Positions 20,772 to 28,456 of a DNA stretch of 64,000 nt are shown piece by piece (position 1 is the first letter of the stretch; every line of letters begins with the position of its first letter). The notes under the pieces were generated by a model. The model was not told the DNA's origin. It worked only from the letters and a program-made list of their open reading frames with translations, and did no database searches. Source of the DNA: Gemmatimonadota bacterium. GTDB lineage: Bacteria > Gemmatimonadota > Gemmatimonadetes > Gemmatimonadales > Gemmatimonadaceae. The stretch is taken from the NCBI GenBank assembly GCA_016719105.1, contig JADKAQ010000020.1, positions 1-64,000 on the forward strand. Direction: 5' to 3'. Both the position numbers and the translations under genes were made by a program.

Positions 20772-21647
20772 CTACCGTCGGCGCCGTCGACTCGAGACCT
20801 CCCGAAGAACATCCAGGAGATCGCTGAGTCTTCCGCGAATCTGCGCGTCCGCTGCTTCTCTCGTCATCCCATCACGCTCTGCCACTTCACGCGAGGCCTC
20901 CTCCACCCCTGCGACTCTCCTCAGCACGGCATCCAGGCTGCTGATCGCCTTCGACACCACATGGCGGCCCGGCTTCGACATTGCCACAAGGTCGTGATGT
21001 ACGAGCGCCTCGACGTCGGCCCCCGCCCCCATTACGTCGTGCAGGTACACGAGGTCCTTCGCTCGTTTCGGGTACACGGCGTCGCCTTCCATCACGCGCC
21101 GATCCTGAAACGTCGCCGCCTTGTTGAGGACGTAGGCGCCTAGCGTCGGGACACGAACCTCCACCAGCCGCGTGCTCCCTGCGGCGTCGAGCGCGGGAAT
21201 CCGGAGTCGCTTGGTATGCCGTTGCAGCAGGTCGAGCCGATCCAGTGCGACGGCCCCGACCCCGGGTTGCTGCATGACACCAACGATCCGACCGAGCGTG
21301 CGGGATGTCCCCGCGTGGGGAACGAGGAACTCGATCTTCTCGCCCGACGCCGCATCGTTCGTCCAAACGGCCGCCGCGCTCGTGTTCGCGGTCGCCACGA
21401 AGCCGGCTGTCCGGAGAGTCTCGGCGATCGTGTCGCGCCCATCGGGAGGAATCTCGGATGTCACGAGCACGTCGACTTCCTGCGTCATCGAGAGTCGCCC
21501 GTGCCACGTCGAGAGACCGCCATACTGACGATACAGGTATGGCACCCATCCGCCGATGATGACGATCTCGCCCAGGTAGGGCTCCAACGCGGACACCACG
21601 CGCTGCAGTCCACGCTCGAACGACGAGCGGTTGATTTCCCCGTTCAC
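20772..21647 (-). CDS. AbiEii-like nucleotidyltransferase
   Basis: Nucleotidyltransferase-fold protein, probably the toxin half of an AbiE-like type IV toxin-antitoxin or abortive-infection pair. The fold signature is IIGGWVPYLYRQ followed by TQEVDVLVT (GG then ExD). KDLVYLHDV near residue 205 resembles the conserved basic motif of AbiEii proteins. GTG 21647 is chosen because it overlaps the upstream stop (GTGA) and follows GGAGG. About 291 residues. It ends 74 bases before the HNH gene begins. Confidence 0.65.
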   Translation of the reverse strand: MNGEINRSSFERGLQRVVSALEPYLGEIVIIGGWVPYLYRQYGGLSTWHGRLSMTQEVDVLVTSEIPPDGRDTIAETLRTAGFVATANTSAAAVWTNDAASGEKIEFLVPHAGTSRTLGRIVGVMQQPGVGAVALDRLDLLQRHTKRLRIPALDAAGSTRLVEVRVPTLGAYVLNKAATFQDRRVMEGDAVYPKRAKDLVYLHDVMGAGADVEALVHHDLVAMSKPGRHVVSKAISSLDAVLRRVAGVEEASREVAERDGMTREAADAQIRGRLSDLLDVLREVSSRRRRR

Positions 21648-22764
21648 ACAGGCTCCTCCCACCGACACGCAAACACCACGCGCGGTAGCGCTCCACGCAT
21701 TTCCAGCAGGTGATCCGCCTGTTCCCGCCCGCGGACCGGATATCGCCACAGGTCGACCAGCAGCTGCTCGATGCCCACCACGGGCAACCGGCCGAGTCGT
21801 GTGATCCCTGACCACAGGCTCCTGTCGTAGTACGGCGCCATCAACACCAACCGGCCATCGTCGCCGGGCTCCCAGTCACGTTCTGTCGCCACTGTGCGCA
21901 GTCGGTTGGCGCCCCCCGCGTCGACGTATACGTGCACGCGATCCCACGCGGCGTGCGGAGCGACGCGCGATGCCGCGGCCTGAAGTGCGAGCGCCCATCG
22001 CCTGCCTCGCAGCAGCTCAGGGAGTCGCGCCAGGAAGCGCTCCATGTTTCCGATCGGCGCGTGGACCGCGAGGCGACTATTCATGGTCCAGTCGTACGAT
22101 GCGCTCCAGCGGTCGATCAGGCTCGCGACGTCGATGACGCGTGCCGTGACGGGACGTCCACGGAGCGAAACATTCCGCTCGTTCGAGACGAGCTTCCACG
22201 CATGCAGCTGACGGAGCACCTCGGATGTCGTCGTCCGATCCACGTGGCAAGTCGAGGCGAGTTCGCGTACCCCCCACGTGCGAGGTGCGGGACTCAGTGC
22301 GTCGCGAAGCAGCACGCGCACCACACCGCTGGCCCGATCGGCGAATGGGTCAGCCCCGGTGCGTGGTCTGGACTCCGACGCGTCGTCGGCCTCGGGAGGG
22401 AGGACGCGATCGATGAGGAGCCCCGGAATCGACAGGCGGACGGTCCGGCTCTCCAGGTCAATGAAGCTCGCGTTCGCCCGTCGTAGCGACTCCAGCTCGC
22501 GCCTTCCCTCGACGTCGGCGAGCACGCGAACTTCCGTTACCGACTGTCGCCTGCGCGACGGGGCAGGGGAGAGGCTCAGCCGAAGGCGAACGCTCGCACT
22601 CTCCCCGCGGTCGGCGGCGAGCGGCAATAGAGTTGCCCAAAGCGCGCGCTCGTCGCCGTGCGGCGGGAGTCCCAATCGCACGTCGGCGTGCCCCGCTACG
22701 GCCTGACCGATGAGGGCCAGCCCCCGCTGAGCCGGGCGTCGGAAGTGGGAGATTTGTCAGCCAT
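21644..22764 (-). CDS. AbiEi-like winged-helix antitoxin/regulator, N-terminal frameshift
   Basis: Probable antitoxin and autorepressor of the nucleotidyltransferase downstream, to which it is joined by a GTGA overlap. A winged helix is visible around WGVRELASTCHVDRTTTSEV. The C-terminus (LPRVVFACRWEEPV) fits AbiEi-type proteins. The long frame begins at GTG 22681, but natural-looking sequence continues upstream (ALIGQAVAGHADVRLG) without a start codon. A neighbouring frame offers ATG 22764 (MADKSPTSDARLS), so a one-base indel near 22725 is likely. That ATG sits inside the palindromic operator. Confidence 0.6.
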
Positions 22765-22812
22765 CGCCATTTGTCAGCTCGATAGCTGACAAATTGCCAC
22801 GCCGCTGACAAA
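22753..22812. promoter_or_regulatory. nested palindromic operator of the AbiE-like pair
   Basis: Four copies of the half-site TTTGTCAGC/GCTGACAAA: forward at 22753-22761 and 22770-22778, reverse at 22785-22793 and 22804-22812. The inner pair forms a perfect 11-base inverted repeat (ATTTGTCAGCT, 4-base spacer, AGCTGACAAAT). The outer half-site on the gene side overlaps codons 2-4 of the regulator (GCTGACAAA). AbiEi proteins are known to repress their own promoters through inverted repeats, so autoregulation is the likely role. Confidence 0.65.
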
Positions 22813-22939
22813 GCCGCAATGGCTCGGCCCTACGCCGCCACCTTCACCTCCTCAGGGGTTCGCGCCGCGCCCGCTGTCAGTCCCCCCCGCTACACTCCAA
22901 CCCGTTCACCCCACTCGACCCCAGCAGCGCGCTACGGCG

Positions 22940-23158
22940 ATGCAACACGATCCCGTCGAGCAGTCCCCCGCCTATCTCGCCGTCGTACACCACGCCGAGG
23001 AGCTGGCGTGGCAGGAGTTGGACCGGCTCGGCATTCCACGCGGCTCGTTCGGAAGCTGCCACGCCTTCTGGGCGGCCAAGCAGCAGGTGCTGCACGATCG
23101 CTTTGGCATCGAGTGGAAGTCACCCGCGGAGATGAACCCGCTGATCATCTTCGACTGA
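22940..23158 (+). CDS. small hypothetical protein, 72 residues
   Basis: ATG at 22940, TGA at 23156-23158. Balanced composition and a helical pattern (SPAYLAVVHHAEELAWQELD, then FWAAKQQVLHDRFGIEWKSP) make it protein-like, unlike the long arginine-rich frame that overlaps it. I do not recognise a family. It is divergent from the AbiE-like pair and followed by a conserved hypothetical gene after about 100 bases, with which it may be cotranscribed. Confidence 0.55.
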   Translation: MQHDPVEQSPAYLAVVHHAEELAWQELDRLGIPRGSFGSCHAFWAAKQQVLHDRFGIEWKSPAEMNPLIIFD

Positions 23159-23255
23159 GACCGTCGCGCGATGCATGCGCGGCGGCACGCCGGCGTCAGC
23201 GAGCGCGACGACCGGCAGGCGAAGCTCCTCGCCGTCATCACTACTCCCGATCCCC

Positions 23256-23627
23256 ATGTGGCTCTTCACCCGCTACGGCTTCTTCAGCGCCGTCTGTGCC
23301 CGGCAGGGCGACGGCGCCTACCGGCAACCGGTGGACCCTGAGCGCATCATGGTCCGCGCCAGGGTGCGGGCGCACCTCGAGGCGCTCAAGGAACGCTTCC
23401 CGGACCTGTTGGCGCAGACCGAGATACGCGACTCGTTAGGGACCGACTACGCCTATCGATGCTTCGTCTCCAAGGCCACCTGGAGCGACGTCGTCGCGCG
23501 CCTCGCGGCCGAACTCGACTACGACAACTTCAAGAGCGAGGTCCGGCGCCACCAGGGACGGGCCGGTGCGGCCTACGAGGATGCCTTGCACGACGTGTGG
23601 TCGGTGATGCATCGACTCCAGGAGTAG
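23256..23627 (+). CDS. conserved hypothetical protein (MWLFTRYGFFS family)
   Basis: About 123 residues beginning MWLFTRYGFFSAVCARQGDG. I associate this opening with a widespread bacterial family of unknown function that keeps the segments VDPERIMVRARVRAHLEAL, GTDYAYRCFVSKATW and AELDYDNFKSEV. ATG 23256 is the family's usual start; the frame upstream of it is serine/proline-rich and not coding-like. Cytosolic, no catalytic motif seen. It ends about 100 bases before the convergent sugar dehydrogenase gene. Confidence 0.7.
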   Translation: MWLFTRYGFFSAVCARQGDGAYRQPVDPERIMVRARVRAHLEALKERFPDLLAQTEIRDSLGTDYAYRCFVSKATWSDVVARLAAELDYDNFKSEVRRHQGRAGAAYEDALHDVWSVMHRLQE

Positions 23628-23730
23628 CGTCAGCGTCGCGATTGGCTCGGGCGATGAGTTCGCACCGTCGTGCCGGCGGCAGGTTGCGGGGCACTGCCGA
23701 TCGGCGCATGCGGAACGTCACTTCGCGCCC

Positions 23731-24972
23731 TCAGCGCTTCCCCACCGGCTCCAGCCGCAAGATCGCCGTCGGCGGCCCGTCCGCGTCACGCGTGCCGCCG
23801 TCGAGCGCAAGGTAGACCAACCCGTCTGGCCCCTGCTCCACGTCGCGCACGCGACCAATGTCGCGCAACAAGTCCTCCTGCCGCACAATGCGCTGCCCGT
23901 TGAGCCGCAGCCTGACGAGTCGCTGGCCGCTCATCCCGCCCACCAGCATGTCGCCCTTCCAGCCGGGGAATGCATTCCCCGTGTAGAAGATCATCCCGCT
24001 CACGCCGATGGACGGGACCCAGACGAACGCCGGGGGCTCCATCCCCTCGCGCAACGTCCCCTCGTGGATGGCGCGTCCGGTGGTGTAGTTCACCCCGTAG
24101 CCCACCACCGGCCAGCCGTAGTTGCGCCCCGAACGGAGGAGGTTCACCTCATCGCCCCCCTGCGGGCCGTGCTCGTTGCTCCAGACGTCGCCCGTCACCG
24201 GATGGACGGCCAGCCCCTGTGCGTTGCGATGCCCGGAGGTCCAGGTCTCGGGGAGCGCTCCGGGCGTGTTCACGAACGGGTTGTCGGCGGGGATGCGTCC
24301 GTCGTCGTGCAGGCGGACGGTCTTGCCGTTGTGAACGGAAAGCCGCTGCGCCGGGTGCGCGGTGAGGTCGCCGGTGGAGGGCCACTGGCGGTCGCCGAGC
24401 GTGATGTAGAGGTAGCGCTGTCGGTCGAAGGCGAGCCGACCGCCCCACATGGAGGCACGCGAGGTGCCGTTGCCGTCCGCGCGCGCGTGGAAGACCTCCT
24501 GCACGTTCGTCAGGCGGTCACGCTCGAAGCGCCCGCGGACCACGGCCAGGCTGCCTAACGAATCGGCGCCGGGCTTGACGTAACTGATGTAGAGCAGCCG
24601 GTTGGTCGCGAAGTCCGGATGCAGGACGACATCGCGCAGCCCGGCCTGCTCGAGTCCCGACATCTTCCGCGCGCCTCGGCCGAGTGCCTGGATGGGCGGG
24701 AGCCCCGCCACCGAGTCGGGGAGGAGGACTCCCTTGCGGATGATGCGCAGTCGCCCGGGGCGCTCGGTCACGAGCAGGTCCCCCTCCGGCGTGAACTCGA
24801 GGGCGGACGGGTTGACGAGCCCACGCGCCACCTCGACGACCCGGAAGTCGTGGAACGCGGTCTGGACGACGTCTGCCGGGAGCGCGGCGTCGTTAGGGCG
24901 CGCGGAGGTGCGAGCGGCGCAGGCCGACGCGGCGACGGTAACGGCCAGCACCAACGAGGAGGAGCGGATCAT
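23731..24972 (-). CDS. PQQ-dependent aldose sugar dehydrogenase, lipoprotein
   Basis: Soluble-type PQQ glucose/sorbosone dehydrogenase (YliI-like), a six-bladed beta-propeller that oxidises sugars in the periplasm. The first 18 residues look like a lipoprotein signal with Cys18. Propeller hallmarks are LVNPSALEFTPEGDLLVTER, GLRDVVLHPDF, SGHRNAQGLAVHP, SNEHGPQGGDEVNLL and NYGWPVVGYG. About 413 residues, as expected. No PQQ biosynthesis genes are nearby. The frame is intact. Confidence 0.9.
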   Translation of the reverse strand: MIRSSSLVLAVTVAASACAARTSARPNDAALPADVVQTAFHDFRVVEVARGLVNPSALEFTPEGDLLVTERPGRLRIIRKGVLLPDSVAGLPPIQALGRGARKMSGLEQAGLRDVVLHPDFATNRLLYISYVKPGADSLGSLAVVRGRFERDRLTNVQEVFHARADGNGTSRASMWGGRLAFDRQRYLYITLGDRQWPSTGDLTAHPAQRLSVHNGKTVRLHDDGRIPADNPFVNTPGALPETWTSGHRNAQGLAVHPVTGDVWSNEHGPQGGDEVNLLRSGRNYGWPVVGYGVNYTTGRAIHEGTLREGMEPPAFVWVPSIGVSGMIFYTGNAFPGWKGDMLVGGMSGQRLVRLRLNGQRIVRQEDLLRDIGRVRDVEQGPDGLVYLALDGGTRDADGPPTAILRLEPVGKR

Positions 24973-25288
24973 CCTGGGAGTGCTCCGTAGGGCGGGATTC
25001 GAGGTGGGGGCGGTGCGCGTGAAGATAAGATGGGCGTGCGACAGTTCGGGAAATCGGATCGTCGGGCAGCTTCTCCGACAACGCCGCGTTCACGATGCGA
25101 ACATCGCACGCGTTGAAACCGATCACGCGAGCACGAATCATGGGGTCAGCATCCTGATGCTTTGATCCCGCGTTCGCGAGTTTAGCGATCGCCGATAAAC
25201 TCGCGAATCTCGCTATAACCGGATGCTGCGCCCCCGCTGCCATGCTGCAGTGTCACCAGAAAAAGTCGTCGCACCGCCCACGCCTGGC
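24973..25288. other. intergenic region with a strong hairpin
   Basis: About 315 bases between the sugar dehydrogenase start and the VapC-like stop (both minus strand). It holds the 12-base inverted repeat listed at 25173-25207 and no convincing ORF. It must contain the dehydrogenase promoter. Confidence 0.4.
25173..25207. repeat. perfect 12-base inverted repeat
   Basis: Arms TTCGCGAGTTTA (25173-25184) and TAAACTCGCGAA (25196-25207) with an 11-base loop. It lies downstream of the VapC-like gene. There is no T-run, so it is not a typical intrinsic terminator. It may be an RNA-level stop/stability hairpin, a protein-binding site or a recombination site. Confidence 0.6.
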
Positions 25289-25714
25289 CTACGGGCGCGC
25301 GGGGAACGGCGCCGCGACCTTCAGCCCGGTGACCGAACGGCGGATCGCGCCGAAGTCTGCGTCCCGTGTGACAATCGTCCACCCGAACTCGCGCGCCTGG
25401 CATGCGAGGAGCACGTCGTTGAAGCGATTGGCCGATGGGGCGGCCGTGGTAGCGCCAGTGACGGTCGCCGCTCGCCGCCACGCCGCGGCACTCGGCGCGA
25501 GAATGCGCCCGCGCCGCTCGAACGGCGCCAGGAACTGATCCTCGAGCGCCTCGCGGGCCTTCGCGGTGCGCGCGCCGGCCGTCAGTTCCGCGACGACGAC
25601 GCTCGACAGAACGGTGGAAGGCAACGCCCAGCTGAGGAACGCCTTCAGGCGGTCGAGTTCGCCCGGTTGCCGAAGCGCGTCGACGAGAACGTTGGTGTCG
25701 AGGGTGTAGATCAA
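25289..25714 (-). CDS. PIN-domain toxin (VapC-like)
   Basis: PIN-fold ribonuclease, 141 residues. It begins YTLDTNVLVDALRQPGE (first acidic residue), has VVVAELTAGARTAKAREAL in the middle, NRFNDVLLACQAREFGWTIV and ends with VTRDADFGAI, so the usual acidic quartet appears complete. ATG 25714 overlaps the antitoxin stop as ATGA. The pair fits a VapBC-type type II toxin-antitoxin system. Confidence 0.85.
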   Translation of the reverse strand: MIYTLDTNVLVDALRQPGELDRLKAFLSWALPSTVLSSVVVAELTAGARTAKAREALEDQFLAPFERRGRILAPSAAAWRRAATVTGATTAAPSANRFNDVLLACQAREFGWTIVTRDADFGAIRRSVTGLKVAAPFPARP

Positions 25715-25923
25715 CCGGCGCGGCGGGTGCGCGTGCCCAATCCCCCGGCCGCGACCAGCGCGTCGAGGCCGCGGAAGACTTCGGCACGAAAGACGACGAG
25801 GTCGAGGGCGGCGTCCACGGCGGCCGTCTCGGTCTCGGCGCCGAGCGCGGCCTTCGCGGCATCCAGCTTTCGCTGGTCGATGAGCATGTTTTTGCGGCGA
25901 ATTACGCGGCGCGTCCTAGCCAT
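25711..25923 (-). CDS. antitoxin of the VapBC-like pair
   Basis: 70 residues from ATG 25923, which follows a good ribosome binding site (GGAAGGGAG). A basic N-terminus (ARTRRVIRRKNMLIDQRKLD) leads into a helical segment (GAETETAAVDAALDLVVFRA) typical of VapB-type ribbon-helix-helix antitoxins acting on the DNA and the PIN toxin. Upstream extension of the frame is arginine/serine-rich and not coding-like. Cotranscribed and coupled with the PIN toxin. Confidence 0.7.
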   Translation of the reverse strand: MARTRRVIRRKNMLIDQRKLDAAKAALGAETETAAVDAALDLVVFRAEVFRGLDALVAAGGLGTRTRRAG

Positions 25924-25990
25924 GGCTCCCTTCCGGAAAGTGCCAAGGGAAGGTACGGCTCCATACAGCTCGGAGCAAGGTTCGGTCTGT

Positions 25991-26092
25991 ATGACGACCG
26001 TCATGAACCGAGTGAGCGTCGCCGTGAGCGTCCGCGAGGACGCGCTCGACGAGCTGACCCGCCAGACGCAGGACATGGGACTCAGCCACTGA
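25991..26092 (+). CDS. very small ORF, possibly a truncated gene
   Basis: 33 codons from ATG 25991 to TGA 26090-26092 (NRVSVAVSVREDALDELTRQ). The reading is protein-like and resembles the N-terminus of a longer domain, but no continuation in another frame was found. It is divergent from the VapBC-like pair. Most likely a remnant. Confidence 0.25.
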   Translation: MTTVMNRVSVAVSVREDALDELTRQTQDMGLSH

Positions 26093-26511
26093 CGGGCCCT
26101 TCGCTGTTGTCTACGACGCATGCGTGCTGCACCCCGCGCCGCTGCGGGACCTGCGCTTTGCGCCGAGAGGAAAAGCCGTCGACTCCTCGACCGCTCCCAT
26201 AGCGCGCCGAATCCAAATGCAAGCGTCGCCATAGCATGGCCCTCCACGACTGCCATGCTATGCGCAGGCCATGACATGGACTCCGCCGGCCCGCTCAACC
26301 GAAACCGTCAGAAACCGTCAGAAAGGAAGAAGGACGAAGCGCTCCCTCCCGCTGAGCGCTCCGTAGGGGATCGGGCGAACGCCCCGCCGATTCACGCCCG
26401 GGCGAGGTATCTGTGGGACCACGCGCCGAGCAGATATGGGCCATGTATTAGCCCCTCAGCAGATATCGGCCCACTATCTCCCCATCGACGTCCTCAGCAG
26501 ATCGTCGCTCC
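26093..26511. other. intergenic region with inverted and direct repeats
   Basis: About 420 bases without a convincing gene. It holds an inverted repeat (26230-26262), two copies of AGCAGATAT-N-GGCC at 26429-26442 and 26458-26471, and a short direct repeat of GTCAGAAACC near 26310. The AGCAGATAT pair lies just upstream of the winged-helix gene at 26512 and could be its operator. Confidence 0.4.
26230..26262. repeat. 10-base inverted repeat
   Basis: Arms CATAGCATGG (26230-26239) and CCATGCTATG (26253-26262), 13-base loop. Possible operator or small hairpin; no T-run follows. Confidence 0.45.
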
Positions 26512-26873
26512 GTGTTCCTTCCCCCGCTCCCCACCGTCTCGAACCTCTACAACCTCGCCAGCTCCCCCTACTTCCAGGGGACGCTGGAGCGCCGCGAACA
26601 GTCGCAGCGCCCGCTCGCGCTCTTCGTTTGGCGCGGCGAGGAACTCCAGCGGTTGCGGGCCCGCGTGCACGGCTCACCCAGGGCGCGGTCTCGACCGCGC
26701 TCGCCTGGTTCATCGAACGCGGCTTCGTCGTCGCGCTCACGCGTCAGGGAGCGGGGCCGACGGAGTACGTGCTCTCCGGGACCAGCCGGCTGATCTTCCC
26801 GGCGGCGGCCAAGCCGTCGCGCGTCAGCGAGGGGCGAGCAAAGGGGCGAGCAAAGGGGCGAGCTCGGTCGTGA
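26512..26873 (+). CDS. small winged-helix protein, frameshifted
   Basis: Two overlapping frames combine into one protein. GTG 26512 opens SNLYNLASSPYFQGTLERRE and LFVWRGEELQRLRAR; from about 26668 another frame continues RLTQGAVSTALAWFIERGF, a clear winged-helix recognition segment, then VVALTRQGAGPTEYVLSG, to TGA 26871-26873. The C-terminus carries a short basic repeat (GRAKGRAKGRA) encoded by tandem 12-base DNA repeats. Probably a DNA-binding regulator; the two upstream AGCAGATAT sites would be natural targets. One indel is needed, so it may be inactive. Confidence 0.45.
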
Positions 26874-26934
26874 CGCGCGAAAGCGGGCCTGTTCGAACGT
26901 CTGTTTGTGAGACCGGTGATGGGGTCACACGCGA

Positions 26935-28099
26935 TCAGTGAAGCGCGCGCCGAATAGGAGCGCGAGGACTCGGGAAACGGCGCCGCGTCATATCGATCGT
27001 CCGGAGCAGCATGTGTAGGCCTCGATCGCATCCCCCACGACTTGCCGCCGTCGCCTGTGCGCCTCGCATCGTGCCCTCGCGACGCGACGCGGTCGTTCGA
27101 GCATCGCGCAACGTGACTTTGCGCTTCGACACGGCCGTTTGTGAATCGCGCAGCGTGACATTGCGGCTCGGCGCGGTCGTTTGTGCATCGTGCAACGAGT
27201 CCATGCGATGCGACGCGGTCGTTTGTGCATCGCGCAACGCGACCTGGCGACCCGACGCGGTCGTCTGTGCATCGCGCAACGTGACCTTGCCACTCGGCGC
27301 GGTCGTTTCTGCATCCTGCAGCGTGACTTTGCGATTCGACGCGGTCGTTTGCGCATCGTGCAACGTGACCCGGCGATCCGGCGCGGTCGTCTGTGCATCG
27401 CGCAACGATACCTGGCCACTCGGCGCGGTCGTTCGTGCATCGTGCAACGTGACCTGGCCACTCGGCGCGGTCGTTCTGTGCATCGCGCAACGTGACCTGG
27501 TCACTCGGCGCGGTCGTTTGTGCATCGTGCAACGGGACCTCGCCACTCCGCGCGGTCGTTTGTGCATCGCGCAACGTGACCTGGCCACTCGGCGCGGTCG
27601 TCTGTGCATCGCGCAACGTGACCTGGCCACTCGGCGCGGTCGTTTGTGCATCGCGCAACGTGACCTTGCCACTCGGCGCGGTCGTTTGTGCATCGCGCAA
27701 CGTGACCTGGCCACTCGGCGCGGTCGTTTGTGCATCGTGCAACGCGACCTGGCCACTCGGCGCGGTCGTTTGTGCATCGCGCAACGTGACCTTGCCACTC
27801 GGCGCGGTCGTGTGTGCATCGCGCTTCGCGACCTGACACTTCAGCAAGATGACTTGGCAACGGCGCGCGATCATCTGTCCGTTGCGCGCAGTCCCTTTGC
27901 CCGTCCACACTGCTGGGTGGACGGTCAGCGCTGCGCCTTTGCACGCGCGCGCTGTTGGCTTTCTGGTCAGCAATGTGTCTTCGGCGAGTCGCGCGGTCGC
28001 TTGTGCGGCTAGCGCTGTGGCTTGTTTGGTGTGCGGAGGGCCCTTCCGCGCGGAGACGCGGGCTTGCAGGTCGGCGATGCCGCGTGTCGTTGCGATCAT
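26935..28099 (-). CDS. 14-residue-repeat protein encoded by a 42-bp tandem array, frameshifted
   Basis: ATG 28099 is preceded by an excellent ribosome binding site (AAGGAGG, 3 bases away), which is the main reason for choosing this strand and frame. Residues 1-90 are degenerate 14-residue repeats; the array then gives near-identical units of the form TAPSGQVTLRDAQT. One unit near 27463-27505 is 43 rather than 42 bases long and shifts the frame. Switching frame there restores the same repeat (QTTASNRKVTLQDAETTAPS) down to TGA 26935. About 387 residues in total. Sequence divergence at both ends keeps the 14-residue period. No signal peptide was identified. Function unknown; competing frames on the plus strand are also open. 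Confidence 0.5.
27085..27841. repeat. 42-bp tandem repeat, 18 units
   Basis: Eighteen head-to-tail units: seventeen of 42 bases and one of 43 (27463-27505). Each unit begins CGGCGCGGTCGTTTGTGCAT on the plus strand. Units from about 27548 to 27800 are nearly identical, while those toward both ends diverge, the pattern expected of recent expansion in the centre. Because 42 is a multiple of three, unit gain or loss keeps any reading frame open. Confidence 0.95.
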
Positions 28100-28456
28100 G
28101 TCCCTCCTTCCCTCTGCTCGGCCGACCCTCACCTCGCGCCGATGACCGCCGAGGAACTCCCGTGCGTCCGGCGCGTGTCCGGCACGTGCCCGCGCAGTCG
28201 CGGCGCACGTTCGCTCTTTCGCGCAGCGACGCGGCGACAAACGGGTCCGAGCTCGCGCTGGGACGAGGGGCCTCGCCGCATCGGAGCGCGAGGTCGCAAC
28301 TCGGTCGCGCCGACTCTCCCAGGTGCGCCACGTCCCATCCAGACACATAACGCGGCCGTTCGCATGTTGACCCGCCGCGAAACACCGAACAGATATGGCG
28401 CACCCCGCCCCAACCGACGCACCACCAGCACCTCCCAGCCTCACCGCGCCCCCGTC
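28100..28456. other. divergent intergenic region
   Basis: About 355 bases between the repeat-protein start (minus) and the PIG-L family start (plus). The frame upstream of the PIG-L start is open but arginine/proline-rich and is not supported as coding. It should contain two promoters; none is clear by eye. Confidence 0.35.

Noticed and set aside
22819..23439. 206-residue plus-strand ORF overlapping two small genes
   Set aside because: Serine/arginine/proline-rich shadow; the two smaller frames it overlaps read as normal proteins.
25173..25207. Intrinsic terminator
   Set aside because: Stem is strong but no T-run follows on either strand.
27085..27841. CRISPR array
   Set aside because: Units are contiguous 42-bp tandem repeats with no unique spacers and no cas genes nearby.
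27011..28012. Plus-strand ORF across the 42-bp array
   Set aside because: Open only because the unit length is a multiple of three; the minus-strand frame has a strong ribosome binding site and start, though the plus frame cannot be fully excluded.
28022..28456. 145-residue N-terminal extension of the PIG-L family gene
   Set aside because: Arginine/proline-rich, precedes a good signal peptide at ATG 28457 and overlaps the region upstream of a divergent gene.
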